From: Acetomicrobium sp. UBA5826
GTDB taxonomy: Bacteria > Synergistota > Synergistia > Synergistales > Acetomicrobiaceae
Direction of reading: 5' to 3'
DNA: 49,361 nt
Assembly: GCF_002433005.1 (NCBI RefSeq)
Contig: NZ_DJHF01000027.1
Coordinates: forward strand, 39,456 to 88,816
Position 1 is the first letter of the stretch. Every line of letters begins with the position of its first letter. This document shows positions 24,780-34,211 of the stretch, one piece after another. The translations under genes were made by a program, and so were the position numbers. Below the pieces are notes generated by a model. The model saw only the letters and a program-made list of their open reading frames with translations, was not told where the DNA came from and made no database searches.

Positions 24780-25160
24780 AACTCTTCGCCACCTTTCGTT
24801 TATTTTAATGCTTGTCGCATTAAAGCCTCACGTAATAAGGGTGGTGACAAAACATAAGAAACACGCCTAAAAGGTATAATGCTTTTATGAATTTTGAAAA
24901 ACCCAAAGTCGAGATATCCGAAAATACCATGAACATCCTGGGATTGTTCGAATAATTTTTTATGTTTGGCATATTTATATTAATTGAGTCTCGGAAGAAA
25001 AGTCAAGACATTTAGATAATTATAACAACTGACGGTTTACTAATTCAAATAAACGAATAATATAATATGCAACGATTTATCATAACATCACAAGTTGAGC
25101 AACAATTATTAATAGATAAATAAATCTAACAAAAATGATGCTAAACTTATCTAAAATAAA
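24780..25160. other. AT-rich intergenic region upstream of the dpp operon
   Basis: The 381 bases between dppA (minus) and the end of larC (minus) hold no open reading frame I would support. The sequence is clearly AT-rich and contains the candidate dppA promoter described separately and a long, roughly 190-base 5' leader. I see no terminator hairpin after larC and no repeated operator. Confidence 0.6.
24978..25006 (-). promoter_or_regulatory. Candidate promoter of the dpp operon
   Basis: On the minus strand TTGACT at 25006-25001 and TTAATA at 24983-24978 are separated by 17 bases. The start would be near 24971. The -35 is good and the -10 only moderate, so confidence is limited. Confidence 0.35.
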
Positions 25161-26276
25161 TCAACTCCCGGCATTTTCCGTAAGGTCGTCAAAATCGATC
25201 TTCTCCTTTTGCAGGTCCCCGTGCCGAGAGACCTTCACTCGCACAAAACCGCCTTCATGGGGGACTTCTTCGATCGTACGTTTCATTTTAACCCTTGAAA
25301 CCGGCCAATATCTCACTCCTATGGTAGTGGTATGTTCGAAGAGGCCTTCGATAGCTCGATCCAAATTCTCAGCATCGACCAAAAGCCTTAGGACAAAGAG
25401 AGGCCTGCTTTTCTTTCCCAATCCTTGCAAAAGATGGACTTCCTTCGATGTCTCCTGCAGCTTGGAAATGGCATATCCGATTTCCTCTCCGGTGATATCA
25501 TCCAACGATGTCTCGATAAGGATCGTCTCTTCCAGATCTTCCTCCTCGGCAATGGTCGCCCTTAAGACATTTGCCACTTCGAAATCTTTAGATCCTGCAC
25601 CATATCCTACTTTGGCAGGAACGAAAGAAGGAAGGACTCTGTAAAAGGTGGCAGATACCGCCAAAAGGGAAACGCCCGTCGGAGTAGCCAGCTCTCCTTC
25701 GATATCGCTCCCCAAAAGGGGAACCCTTCTTTTCGATGCTATCGCCGTCACGGCAGGTACAGGAACGGGTAATAAGCCGTGGCAAGTTTTAACTTTTCCG
25801 CTTCCCGTACAAACGGGAGTAGAGGCAATTCTTTTTTCTCCCAAACTTTCAAGGAGCATAAAAAAACCAAGACAGTCGATGATCGTGTCAAAACTTCCCG
25901 CTTCATGAAGGTGGACTTCCTCGACCTCTGCTCCGTGCACTTCGGCCTCTGCCTCAAGAATACATAGTATGGCCTCCTTCGCCCTGTCCTTGGCCCAATT
26001 GGAAGCTCCAACAGAATAGGAGGTCCGATCTAAAATTTCCAACATCTCATGCCCGTGCCTACCATGAAAGTGTTCGTCGAGGGATATGTTGATCTTTATC
26101 GCCTCTATGCTCCCCCTTTTTGTTATTTCCTTTCTTATCTCTACGCCGGAAAGGCCCTTTACGCCTTCAACGGCATTAAACCGTTCGAGGAGGGCAAAAT
26201 CGGCCCCAAGGTCAACCAACGCTCCCAAAAGCATATCTCCGCTAACTCCCGAGAAATTAGGTTCGAATATTATCAC
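25161..26276 (-). CDS. larC: Nickel-pincer cofactor biosynthesis protein LarC
   Basis: LarC inserts nickel into the pyridinium dithiocarboxylate mononucleotide to make the nickel-pincer nucleotide cofactor of lactate racemase and related epimerases; it uses CTP. The 371-residue frame is continuous, unlike the split or frameshifted larC genes of some species. The N-terminus is IIFEPNFSGVSGDMLLGAL, and a His-rich stretch HFHGRHGHEM near residue 75 and VHLHEAGSFDTIIDCLGF near 125 are the LarC1 landmarks. GELATPTG and a C-terminal LarC2 domain with IETSLDDITGE near 260 follow. GTG 26276 has GGGAGGGG upstream; the larger frame starting at 26339 overlaps larE and is unlikely. It follows larE by 1 base. 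Confidence 0.88.
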   Translation of the reverse strand: MIIFEPNFSGVSGDMLLGALVDLGADFALLERFNAVEGVKGLSGVEIRKEITKRGSIEAIKINISLDEHFHGRHGHEMLEILDRTSYSVGASNWAKDRAKEAILCILEAEAEVHGAEVEEVHLHEAGSFDTIIDCLGFFMLLESLGEKRIASTPVCTGSGKVKTCHGLLPVPVPAVTAIASKRRVPLLGSDIEGELATPTGVSLLAVSATFYRVLPSFVPAKVGYGAGSKDFEVANVLRATIAEEEDLEETILIETSLDDITGEEIGYAISKLQETSKEVHLLQGLGKKSRPLFVLRLLVDAENLDRAIEGLFEHTTTIGVRYWPVSRVKMKRTIEEVPHEGGFVRVKVSRHGDLQKEKIDFDDLTENAGS

Positions 26277-26277
26277 T

Positions 26278-27081
26278 TTATACCCCTCCCGCCAAAGAAT
26301 CCATCTTGCCGCTTCTGTGACCTTCCAAATCCAGTGCAACGACTACAAAGCCAAGTCCCTGCAGAAGGCTTCTCAGTTCGTCCCTGACTGCCCAAGCCTT
26401 TCCCATATCTTCACGAGATACCTCAACCACTGCAACTTTCGGACGATAACACCTGACCCTGACCTCCCTGAGGCCCAAGGAAGCCAGCTCTTTTTCCGCC
26501 CCTGAGACCTGACCTATCTCCTCCTCAGACAAGGTTGTGTAATAGGGAAAACGCGTTGCAAGACAGGGAGAAGAAGGTTTGTCCCAAAATTTCAAATCAA
26601 ATTCACGGGCAAGCTTTCTGATATCTTCCTTCCTTAAACCTGCTTCCTTCAGAGGATGAAGCACACCATCCTCTTTTGCAGCTTCAAGGCCGGGCCTGTA
26701 TTCCATCGTGTCCGATTCCGTCACCCCATCCATTACCACATACCCTTTTAAAACAGACTTTTCAAGCCATTTCATAACCGAAGCGTCTCTGTTTTTTCTG
26801 CAGAAATAACACCGCCTCAGATGATTTTGCCTGATCTCGCTTACGCTCAGGTCGTCTGAATATATCACATGGTGTTCAAGCCCGAATGTTTCTGCCACTT
26901 TTCTGGCCTCTTCCACTTCGTCGTCGGGAATCAAGGGAGAGGAGAAGGTCACTGCCACGACATTGCTTTCAGCCTTCGAACAGGCATAGGCCAAAAAAGA
27001 ACTATCCAATCCGCCCGACAACAATATCAAGATGTTGTCGTATTTATTTATGTATTCCAACAACTTTGTCCATTTGGACAT
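26278..27081 (-). CDS. larE: ATP-dependent sacrificial/Fe-S sulfur transferase LarE
   Basis: LarE adenylates and thiolates the carboxylates of the nickel-pincer precursor. The 267 residues begin with the PP-loop LILLSGGLDSSFLAYA near residues 18-32. RRCYFCRKNRDAS near 90 supplies a CxxC pair, and PSSPCLATRFPY near 172 supplies a third Cys. The three-Cys pattern matches LarE enzymes that use a [4Fe-4S] cluster, as in Thermotoga maritima, rather than the single sacrificial Cys type. The ribosome site is AGAGGT. A TATAAT lies at 27125-27120 on this strand with a poor -35. It forms a two-gene unit with larC; larA and larB are absent from the window. Confidence 0.88.
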   Translation of the reverse strand: MSKWTKLLEYINKYDNILILLSGGLDSSFLAYACSKAESNVVAVTFSSPLIPDDEVEEARKVAETFGLEHHVIYSDDLSVSEIRQNHLRRCYFCRKNRDASVMKWLEKSVLKGYVVMDGVTESDTMEYRPGLEAAKEDGVLHPLKEAGLRKEDIRKLAREFDLKFWDKPSSPCLATRFPYYTTLSEEEIGQVSGAEKELASLGLREVRVRCYRPKVAVVEVSREDMGKAWAVRDELRSLLQGLGFVVVALDLEGHRSGKMDSLAGGV

Positions 27082-27287
27082 CCTATTACCTCTTTTCGCC
27101 GTAGAGTGCTTCGCAGTTTATTATACATTTTGGCTTATAATAAGTGTAGAAAGTCTGCCGGTCCAGTCTTTAGGTTGATGCATTTAGCCATTGATTGAAA
27201 AAGGTAGGCAAAATTACCCTTATCCCTTTTCGGGGTCATGAATTAATATTTAAAAAAACTATGACATTCTAGAAGGATTTTATTTAA

Positions 27288-30200
27288 ATGTCAAAAAAAT
27301 TTTTGACAAAAAGAACGCTCAAAACCATAGCATTCCTGTTCTGTCTTTTTCTCTTATCCTTGGTATTGGTCGCCTCGGTGGTTTTAAAAAGGGGAGGCGA
27401 CTTCGGGTCGGCCTTTGTCGTTGAAGAGATAGAAAAGGCCCTGAAAAATGCCGCAGGTCTTGACCTTCGCTTTGTCTCCTTTTCCGGCAACCCTATCACC
27501 GGATACGTAGGTAGCGGCGTCGAGATAATCCTGGACGGCAATGAATTGCTGCTCGCCAAATCTATAGAAATCAAACCATCCGTCAAATCGCTTATCAAAG
27601 GGAAACCCGCCGTCAAAAGCATCGAAATAAATTCTATAGATATATCGAAGGATGAAGCTTCGAGATTAGCAACTGTTATCTCTGCAATCAAAGAAACAAA
27701 TGCATCGCCCCCTCCACCGATAGAAGAGATCGTCTTGAAAGATGTGGAGATCTCAGGAAAAAGAAACTACAGCATAAGCCAAGCCAGGTTTAAGCCTCAT
27801 GACGATTCGATCGACGTCGACTTTCGCGGTGAGATTAATTCCTTAAAAATCTCCGGTAAATTCAGGGCTTTGAGGGCCGACGAAAAGGTAATTTTAGAAG
27901 ACTGCCATGTTAAGGTGAATGATACAAACCTAAAACTTGAAGGGACGTTGGCACCTCGCATCAATCTAACCGGTGAAGTCGAGGAGTTGGGCGCCGGAGA
28001 GATAGTGGCCCTATTTCCAAAATTCAAAGCGGCACAACCTAGGGGCTTCCTTTCGGGCACTATGGCTATATCTTACGACGATAGCGGTTCCTTCGCCGTT
28101 GAAGGACGTTTTTACGTGCCTTCCGGCGAAATTGTCGATATACCCTTAAACAGCGCTTCATTCACCATGATCTACAAAGAAGGCAAACTTAACTTTGAGC
28201 TGCTCGAAAATAGGTCTTTCGAGACGGAAGTTACGGGAAACATAGAAGTCGCCTTTAACCCTTTGATTTTGAAGTTAGACTTATTCTCAGATAAAGCTTC
28301 AACAGAAATGTGGCAGGGTCGTTTTCCCTGGCTTTCATCCTTTGGCGGAACGGCAGACGATGTCCGCCTGCATCTGGAGGGACATCCGAAGAAGCTCTCG
28401 GGAAGGATTCATTTCACGTCCGACGAATTTACCGCCACTTGGTTAACCTTAAAGGATGCTGAAATTGCCGCAGATATATCCGGTAAGGAGGTTTCCTTCA
28501 AAGGCAGGGGATATTGGCAGGGAATCCCCATCGCTGTGGAGGGATCGGCTCTGCATAACGGCTCCTTGATGCTCGATGCCTTGGTCTCTACCGAAGGGTT
28601 AGAAATCGGTAAGTTGGGCCGACTTTTCAATTCCCTTTCGGACGTGAACCTCGAGGGCCAATGCGACATTACCGTCAAAGTACAGGGTAAACCTGACGAA
28701 TTGGCCTTAGAAGGGGTCGCGAAATCTAATCAACTCAAAGCAGGCTTCGCCGATTTGAGAGATCTAAAGATGGAATTCACCCTTAAAAAGGACGGATTAA
28801 AGATCTCGTCTTTACAGGCAAAACTTTACGATGGCAAAGTGACAGGGCAGGGGACTGTCTCAGATCTCTTTTCGCCGAGCCCTAACATTGACCTATCGGG
28901 AATTGCAAGAGATATCGAGTTAGGCGGAATATTCGACTCCATCAATCCAAAGATAAAGGGAAAAACCGAAGTGAAATGGAGCATTTCAAAGGAAAAGGAG
29001 GGGGCCATTTTTTCGGTAGAGGCCGACGCACCTGCTTTAGTCTTTGGCGATTTGTTGAAGCTACAAGACCTGCACGCCGAGGCAACTTCCTTTGAAGGCG
29101 GCTTAAACTTAAAGGGGCGGGCCCTGTGCAATGGCGGAAAGGTGGAGTTTCTGGGAAAAATAAAAGATGAAAGGGGCGAGCTTTTTACGGACATCTCAGG
29201 GACGATTTCCGATTTGCGCCTCGAGCCGAAAACATGGCCTATTCATGGTATGTTAAGAGGAAATTTCAAAGCGGAAGAACGCAGCGGAGATCTAAATTTC
29301 TATGCAGAGATGTACGGCCAGGATATAACGGTAAAAGACATCCCACTAAGGGACCTAAAATTGGCCGTGGGCGGAAAGAATTCTTCGATGGAAGTGCAGT
29401 CCCTCTCCTTCGGTCTCTGCAATGGCATTGTCTCCTTGGGCGGAATAATTGAGGGGAATAGCTTGCATTTAACGGGAGATTTCAATGCCGTCGATCTCTC
29501 GGGACTTCCCTTTCCTTCTCTTTGGTTTGTTCGGGGTATAACGGGCGGGAAATTGGTCATAGAAGGTGAGTTGACCTCTCCTCAGATTGAGATAGATGGG
29601 GTGATCAAAGAGGCAGCAATAAACGGCTTAACTTTTGAAACCGTAAAATTCAAGGCTAAAAGCGATACGGTCAATCTTGCATTAGACGTCACGGAGGCCA
29701 GCGGTGAAAATTGGACAATAAAGGGGAAAGCTAAGGGCAACATCAAGCCCGATCCGTCCTTCGAATTCGACGTCGGCGGAGACAACGTCCCCATAGATAT
29801 GTTTTCCCAACTGCTTTCGCCAAATCTAAAAGGAAAGCTTAAAGGCAGGGCCAAGATGAGTTTTGCCGGCGAATACGACGGAGCCTTAACCTATCGGGGC
29901 CATATCCGATCAGAGGAGCTTTCTCTTTTCGACGTAAAGTTCCAAGACGTGGAAATTCCCCTTGTTTTTAGCTCCGATTCCCTTCGGATCGATGGCTTGA
30001 AGGCCTCGCTATTTGGAGGAACCTTGAATATGAACTATTTCGCTCAAATTGGAAAGCTCCTAACGTGGCAAAGCGATATAGATATAAAAAACGCTCCACT
30101 GAACGTATTTTTGCAAAATTTTCTGGCGGAATCAGTTTCATCGGATGGCGCCTTAAACCTTTCACTCAATTTGAAGGGCGAAGGTACGCGATTGGTGAAC

Positions 30201-30902
30201 CTGTCGGGCTACGGCAAATTAGATGTGACAGACGGTAAAATCGTAGGATTTGCTGGAAAAAACGACGGGCTGAAAAGTATTGGACTTGATAGCCTGAATT
30301 TTCAGAAGGCCTCACTGGACTTTTATATCAACGGTCCGTCACTTTACATTTTGCCGGGAAGCATGATAACCTCTCAACCCAACGATTCCCTGTACCGATA
30401 TATCTCCATTGACGGTATTCTAACTTTAGACGGGATGATCGATCTGTTCTGCTCGGGAAATATAAATGTCAAAGCTTTAAATGCCCTGACCAGGGCCTTA
30501 AAGGAAGTAGCGATACTTGAAAATCCGACGGAACAAGAACTTGCCCAAAATTTACTAAAGGGCTTCATCGGCGGATTTTCCCTCAACGACTTTAAAGACG
30601 TTTCTCTGTACATAAAAGGCAACTGGCCATCTCTGACGATCTCAAATCTAAGGGTAAACGAACCTCTCATGGCCAAAGGCCCATCATATTACCAATTCGA
30701 TGATGACGAAGATGAGTGGAGATTCAACCTCCATTTTAACTTCCAGACGGGCAGCGGCAAACCTTCTGAGGGGGATTTCGGGGAGCAGTTCGTTTCACAG
30801 ATCCTGGAAGGACTTTTAAACGGCATTTTCAACCCCACCTCAGAGAATAACAGTAAAAAAGGCACCTTCTCCAGCGCGGACGAAATCAAGGGAAATCATT
30901 AA
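27288..30902 (+). CDS. AsmA-like envelope protein (copy 2)
   Basis: A 1204-residue paralogue of the protein at 12.1-15.4 kb. It has one membrane anchor near residues 8-30 and a long periplasmic beta-rich body. The N-terminal regions align colinearly: SGNPITGY here against SGNPIRGY there, then IEIKPSVKSLIKGKPAVKSI against LDVKPSLFALIGGKVYLDSL. The C-terminal regions share LFCSGNINVKALNAL against LSCYGNLNVQAINAL, and both end with DFKDVSLYIKGNWPS/ DFRDVNLNVTGTFKS and ISNL. AsmA-like proteins are inner-membrane-anchored lipid-handling grooves of diderm bacteria. The ribosome site is AGAAGGA. It is divergent from larE. The Asp/Glu-rich stretch near residue 1130 and a long hydrophilic tail are extra to copy 1. 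Confidence 0.8.
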   Translation: MSKKFLTKRTLKTIAFLFCLFLLSLVLVASVVLKRGGDFGSAFVVEEIEKALKNAAGLDLRFVSFSGNPITGYVGSGVEIILDGNELLLAKSIEIKPSVKSLIKGKPAVKSIEINSIDISKDEASRLATVISAIKETNASPPPPIEEIVLKDVEISGKRNYSISQARFKPHDDSIDVDFRGEINSLKISGKFRALRADEKVILEDCHVKVNDTNLKLEGTLAPRINLTGEVEELGAGEIVALFPKFKAAQPRGFLSGTMAISYDDSGSFAVEGRFYVPSGEIVDIPLNSASFTMIYKEGKLNFELLENRSFETEVTGNIEVAFNPLILKLDLFSDKASTEMWQGRFPWLSSFGGTADDVRLHLEGHPKKLSGRIHFTSDEFTATWLTLKDAEIAADISGKEVSFKGRGYWQGIPIAVEGSALHNGSLMLDALVSTEGLEIGKLGRLFNSLSDVNLEGQCDITVKVQGKPDELALEGVAKSNQLKAGFADLRDLKMEFTLKKDGLKISSLQAKLYDGKVTGQGTVSDLFSPSPNIDLSGIARDIELGGIFDSINPKIKGKTEVKWSISKEKEGAIFSVEADAPALVFGDLLKLQDLHAEATSFEGGLNLKGRALCNGGKVEFLGKIKDERGELFTDISGTISDLRLEPKTWPIHGMLRGNFKAEERSGDLNFYAEMYGQDITVKDIPLRDLKLAVGGKNSSMEVQSLSFGLCNGIVSLGGIIEGNSLHLTGDFNAVDLSGLPFPSLWFVRGITGGKLVIEGELTSPQIEIDGVIKEAAINGLTFETVKFKAKSDTVNLALDVTEASGENWTIKGKAKGNIKPDPSFEFDVGGDNVPIDMFSQLLSPNLKGKLKGRAKMSFAGEYDGALTYRGHIRSEELSLFDVKFQDVEIPLVFSSDSLRIDGLKASLFGGTLNMNYFAQIGKLLTWQSDIDIKNAPLNVFLQNFLAESVSSDGALNLSLNLKGEGTRLVNLSGYGKLDVTDGKIVGFAGKNDGLKSIGLDSLNFQKASLDFYINGPSLYILPGSMITSQPNDSLYRYISIDGILTLDGMIDLFCSGNINVKALNALTRALKEVAILENPTEQELAQNLLKGFIGGFSLNDFKDVSLYIKGNWPSLTISNLRVNEPLMAKGPSYYQFDDDEDEWRFNLHFNFQTGSGKPSEGDFGEQFVSQILEGLLNGIFNPTSENNSKKGTFSSADEIKGNH

Positions 30903-30928
30903 GATCCCGCTTTACGTCGAGATTAGCC

Positions 30929-31897
30929 TCAATTTTCGGACAGGACTCTCATCAAAACTTCGTGATCGATGTTGCCTCCTGATATAACCACTCCGACATT
31001 ACGCCCCACAGCTGATATCCGTCCCGATAACAACGCAGCTACGCCGATAGCCCCCGCTCCCTCAACTACCTGATGGTGTTTTTTATGAAGGAAAGAGATT
31101 GCCCCGGCAATGTCCTTTTCTTCTACGGCAATGAAATCATCAACGCGAACCCTGGCAAGATCGAGCAAAGACTGCGGTATTCCGCCCGTCAGGCCATCGG
31201 CCAATGTGTCTGAATAGGATACATCTACGACCCTTCCCGACTGCCAAGATGCAACCCAGGGCATGGATGCCACCGATTGAACTCCGACGATCCTTATACG
31301 GGGAGAAAGGGCCTTAGCAGCGGTAGCGATGCCGGTTATTAAACCGCCGCCCCCTGCCGGCACAACGATCATATCGAGCTCAGGTTCGTCCAACAACATC
31401 TCAAGCCCCACGGTACCGGCGCCACTTACGATGTAATGATCCTCATAGGAAGAGACATAGGTCAAACCTTCGGTTCTCGACAGCTCCTTTGCAGCCGCCT
31501 CCGCTTCGTCGTACAGGCCTTCGGTCACCCTAAGCTCTACTGTATCCCCGCCCAACCTTTTAATAGCCTTTCGTTTGGTTATAGGACATACCGACGGTAC
31601 AAAGACTACCGCCCTGACGCCAAGCATTTTGGCAGCCATGGCCACCCCTTGAGCGTGATTGCCGCTTGAAGCGGTCACGACTCCCCGTTTTCTCTCGCCC
31701 TCGGACATGTGAAACATTTTATTAAGAGATCCTCTGATCTTAAAGGATCCGCAAGGTTGCATGTTCTCCCACTTGAGAAAAACTCTTCCTCCCGCTATCT
31801 CGCTCAAATCGGCCGATTCTTCCGTTGGAGTACGCCTCGCCTTGCCTTCTAAAAATTTCGCCGCCCTCAATACGTCCCTCATTTCAGGCCATATCAT
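30929..31897 (-). CDS. PLP-dependent threonine/serine dehydratase family
   Basis: A 322-residue fold-type II PLP enzyme, most like catabolic threonine ammonia-lyase (TdcB type), releasing ammonia and 2-oxobutyrate or pyruvate. The PLP Lys lies in PCGSFKIRG near residue 52; SSGNHAQGVAMAAK near 80 and the phosphate-binding PAGGGGLITGI near 175 are family hallmarks. There is no C-terminal ACT regulatory domain, so it is the short form. Serine racemase or another member cannot be excluded. The ribosome site AAAGGAG is 13 bases before the ATG, which is long. It is convergent with the AsmA-like gene (26 bases) and divergent from the HD-GYP gene. Confidence 0.85.
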   Translation of the reverse strand: MIWPEMRDVLRAAKFLEGKARRTPTEESADLSEIAGGRVFLKWENMQPCGSFKIRGSLNKMFHMSEGERKRGVVTASSGNHAQGVAMAAKMLGVRAVVFVPSVCPITKRKAIKRLGGDTVELRVTEGLYDEAEAAAKELSRTEGLTYVSSYEDHYIVSGAGTVGLEMLLDEPELDMIVVPAGGGGLITGIATAAKALSPRIRIVGVQSVASMPWVASWQSGRVVDVSYSDTLADGLTGGIPQSLLDLARVRVDDFIAVEEKDIAGAISFLHKKHHQVVEGAGAIGVAALLSGRISAVGRNVGVVISGGNIDHEVLMRVLSEN

Positions 31898-31944
31898 AAT
31901 TTTTTTTACGATTCTCCTTTGTGTGCTTTAATTTTATAAAGGTT

Positions 31945-31973
31945 TTTACAACACTTCATGGTAATATTATAAT
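31945..31973 (+). promoter_or_regulatory. Consensus-like promoter of the HD-GYP and corrinoid gene run
   Basis: TTTACA at 31945-31950 and TATAAT at 31968-31973 with a 17-base spacer. The start would be near 31980, leaving a leader of about 110 bases before the HD-GYP start. The leader has a few short hairpins (for instance AGCAG with CTGCT, and CCTC with GAGG) but no terminator and no recognisable riboswitch. Confidence 0.65.
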
Positions 31974-32093
31974 ATTAATAATTCCATGTCAAAGCAGCAG
32001 GATACCGTCTGCTCCTGTCCTCTTTGAGGCAGAAATGGCCTTTTGGGTGCGCCGTTTTAAAAATTGATATTTTGTAGAGGTGATTTCAGCCCA

Positions 32094-33191
32094 ATGAAGC
32101 TAATAAGTACGGAAAAGCTGAAACCGGGGATGATAGTAGCGCGTCCTATTATATCGGATGCAGGTATCCTCTTGCTTAATAGTGATGTAACACTCAATGA
32201 TAGCCTGATAGAGCTCATAAAAAGAAGGGGCATTCCCTTTCTTTACGTCAAGGACGATAGGATAGATACAGACGTTAAACCCCTCATATCGCCCGATGAT
32301 ACGGCAAAGGCAGTATACGTCATCAAAAAAGCTTTTGACCAAGCCCTTCAAAGCAGCCTCAGGCGTTCCTCGCAGATGAACCTGGAACATCTGCTGGAAC
32401 ATCTGAATGATATAGTTTCAGGCATCGTGGAAATCATTTCAAGACAAAATGACCTGATCGTTCACCTAATTGACATTAAAAACGTCGATTCCTACACCTT
32501 CCAACACAGCCTCCAAGTTATGACCATCTCTCTCATGATCGGCAAGAGCCTGGATATGACCAAAAACCAACTTCACAATCTGGGCATGGGCGCGGTCCTG
32601 CACGACATAGGGAAGGTCGGAATTCCTAAGTCAATCTTGAACAAAGAAGGGCCTTTGACGGAGGAAGAGAGAAATATAGTAAGACAACACCCCAAAACAG
32701 GTTTTGAATTGCTGCAGGATTGCTCACTAGTTTGGCCCACGGCCAGGGCCGTCGTCCTGCAGCACCACGAAAAATGGGACGGCTCGGGTTACCCCCGAGG
32801 CCTTGCAGGAGAGGACATCCACATCTATTCTCGCATAGTAGCCCCAGTGAACGTTTACGACGCTTTGATATCGAAAAGGCCCTATCAGGAATCCATGCTC
32901 CCTCATCAAGCCTATTATTACATAAAGGGAAAAGCCGGCTTGTTGTTCGACCCCCTCGTGGTAGAAAAATTCCTAGATATAGTAGCCCCCTATCCTATTG
33001 GCACTTGGGTCAAACTAAACTCCGGCGAGGTTGGATTGGTCACGTCGATAGAGCCAGGGAAAGTAGCCTATCCCGTGGTCAAGATCTTTTACGATAATAA
33101 TTTAAAGCCTATGAAAAACCCAACCACAATATCCTTGTCCGAAAACTCAATATTATCTATAGATGAAGTTGTAGAGGAACCATCAGAATAA
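32094..33191 (+). CDS. HD-GYP domain protein, probable cyclic-di-GMP phosphodiesterase
   Basis: A 365-residue cytoplasmic protein. The N-terminal ~100 residues resemble the DUF3391-type region often in front of HD-GYP (STEKLKPGMIVARPI). The HD-GYP domain runs from about 145: VLHDIGKVGIP holds the HD pair, HHEKWDGSGYPRGL the HH and GYP motifs, and YDALISKRPY the conserved downstream Asp region. The domain opens cyclic di-GMP to pGpG or GMP in characterised relatives. A C-terminal extension of about 80 residues ends in acidic residues. The frame opens at a TTG at 32064, but MKLISTEKL at 32094 is the natural N-terminus, with GAGGTGATT upstream at moderate spacing. It is followed by cobT after 21 bases. 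Confidence 0.87.
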   Translation: MKLISTEKLKPGMIVARPIISDAGILLLNSDVTLNDSLIELIKRRGIPFLYVKDDRIDTDVKPLISPDDTAKAVYVIKKAFDQALQSSLRRSSQMNLEHLLEHLNDIVSGIVEIISRQNDLIVHLIDIKNVDSYTFQHSLQVMTISLMIGKSLDMTKNQLHNLGMGAVLHDIGKVGIPKSILNKEGPLTEEERNIVRQHPKTGFELLQDCSLVWPTARAVVLQHHEKWDGSGYPRGLAGEDIHIYSRIVAPVNVYDALISKRPYQESMLPHQAYYYIKGKAGLLFDPLVVEKFLDIVAPYPIGTWVKLNSGEVGLVTSIEPGKVAYPVVKIFYDNNLKPMKNPTTISLSENSILSIDEVVEEPSE

Positions 33192-33212
33192 CATACGAAG
33201 GGGGATCGCTGA

Positions 33213-34211
33213 ATGTTTTTGCTTTGCATTGCCAACACCGAATTGAGCAAAATACCTAGCCTTTCTGCCGCAGGAGAAAACGTCGAAGCCATAAAATACA
33301 CCGTGCCTTCCGATGCAGAACTCGTCTATTGGGGAAAATGCCTCACAAGCTCTTCCCTGCCGGTCGACCCTGAAGGACATCCCACACCTGCAATACTTAC
33401 GAGGGCAGCTTACGAAGAGGCCCAATTTCCCGTCATGGTCGTAAGGACAGGAAGCTTCATCCCCCCCGCCTGTCCCTACGTAGAGATATCGTCGACACCC
33501 GGCGCAAATCCCCTAGAAAGACCTGCCGTAATTGAAGCGAAGAGAATATATTCCTGGGCAAAAACCTTGGGACATAACATATCGGCAATTGAGCCCCTTG
33601 TGGTCATAGGAGAATCCATACCTGGAGGGACCACCTCCGCATTTCTCGTTCTTAAGGCCCTGGGTTACGACGGCATGGTTTCCTCGGCAAGCCCCAAAAA
33701 CCCGACGAACCTGAAAGTAGAGATTTGGGAAAAATGTTGTGAGGTCTACGGCATAAGCGAAGGTTCGCTTAGACATAAAGGGCTAGATGCCCTCTCTCTA
33801 TTGGGAGATCCTATGCAGGCAGCGGTAGCAGGGATTGCCATGGGGTCCTTTAACAGGTCTCGCGTTGTCCTTGCAGGCGGAACTCAAATGCTTGCCGTAG
33901 CAGCCATCTTGAGGCATGAAGGGTACAATGGGGAAATCGAGATAGCCACAACGAAATACGTGGCCACGGACAAGACGGCAAACTTCGCCGATCTGGCTGA
34001 AGGCTTGGGAATCAAAACTCATGTCGTTCCCGTCGACCTATCCCGCTCAGCCTTCAAAGGGCTTTCGGATTACGAAAGAGGTTACGTAAAGGAGGGCGTT
34101 GGCGCCGGGGGCGCCCTGTGGTATGCAACTTATCTGGGCCTTTCCCTTGATAGGTTGACCGACAAAATAGAGAAACTATACGACAACTTAATCAAGGGAG
34201 CTCTTCAATGA
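33213..34211 (+). CDS. Archaeal-type nicotinate-nucleotide phosphoribosyltransferase (CobT-like, UPF0284)
   Basis: A 332-residue protein of the CobT-like family (UPF0284/TIGR00303 group) first noted in archaea and cyanobacteria. It is proposed to activate the lower-ligand base of cobalamin to its riboside phosphate. Visible hallmarks are GESIPGGTTSAFLVLKALG near residue 130 and VVLAGGTQMLAVAAIL near 220. The family also shows a conserved GKCLTSSSLPVDPEG start region. It is not the classical bacterial CobT fold signature, so the bacterial symbol is not used. It overlaps cobU by 4 bases (ATGA), supporting a lower-ligand role in corrinoid assembly. The ribosome site is GAAGGGGG. Confidence 0.8.
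   Translation: MFLLCIANTELSKIPSLSAAGENVEAIKYTVPSDAELVYWGKCLTSSSLPVDPEGHPTPAILTRAAYEEAQFPVMVVRTGSFIPPACPYVEISSTPGANPLERPAVIEAKRIYSWAKTLGHNISAIEPLVVIGESIPGGTTSAFLVLKALGYDGMVSSASPKNPTNLKVEIWEKCCEVYGISEGSLRHKGLDALSLLGDPMQAAVAGIAMGSFNRSRVVLAGGTQMLAVAAILRHEGYNGEIEIATTKYVATDKTANFADLAEGLGIKTHVVPVDLSRSAFKGLSDYERGYVKEGVGAGGALWYATYLGLSLDRLTDKIEKLYDNLIKGALQ

Noticed and set aside
31980..32093. Cyclic-di-GMP or cobalamin riboswitch before the HD-GYP and cob genes
   Set aside because: No GEMM-type core and no B12-box consensus could be found; the leader has only short hairpins and no terminator.
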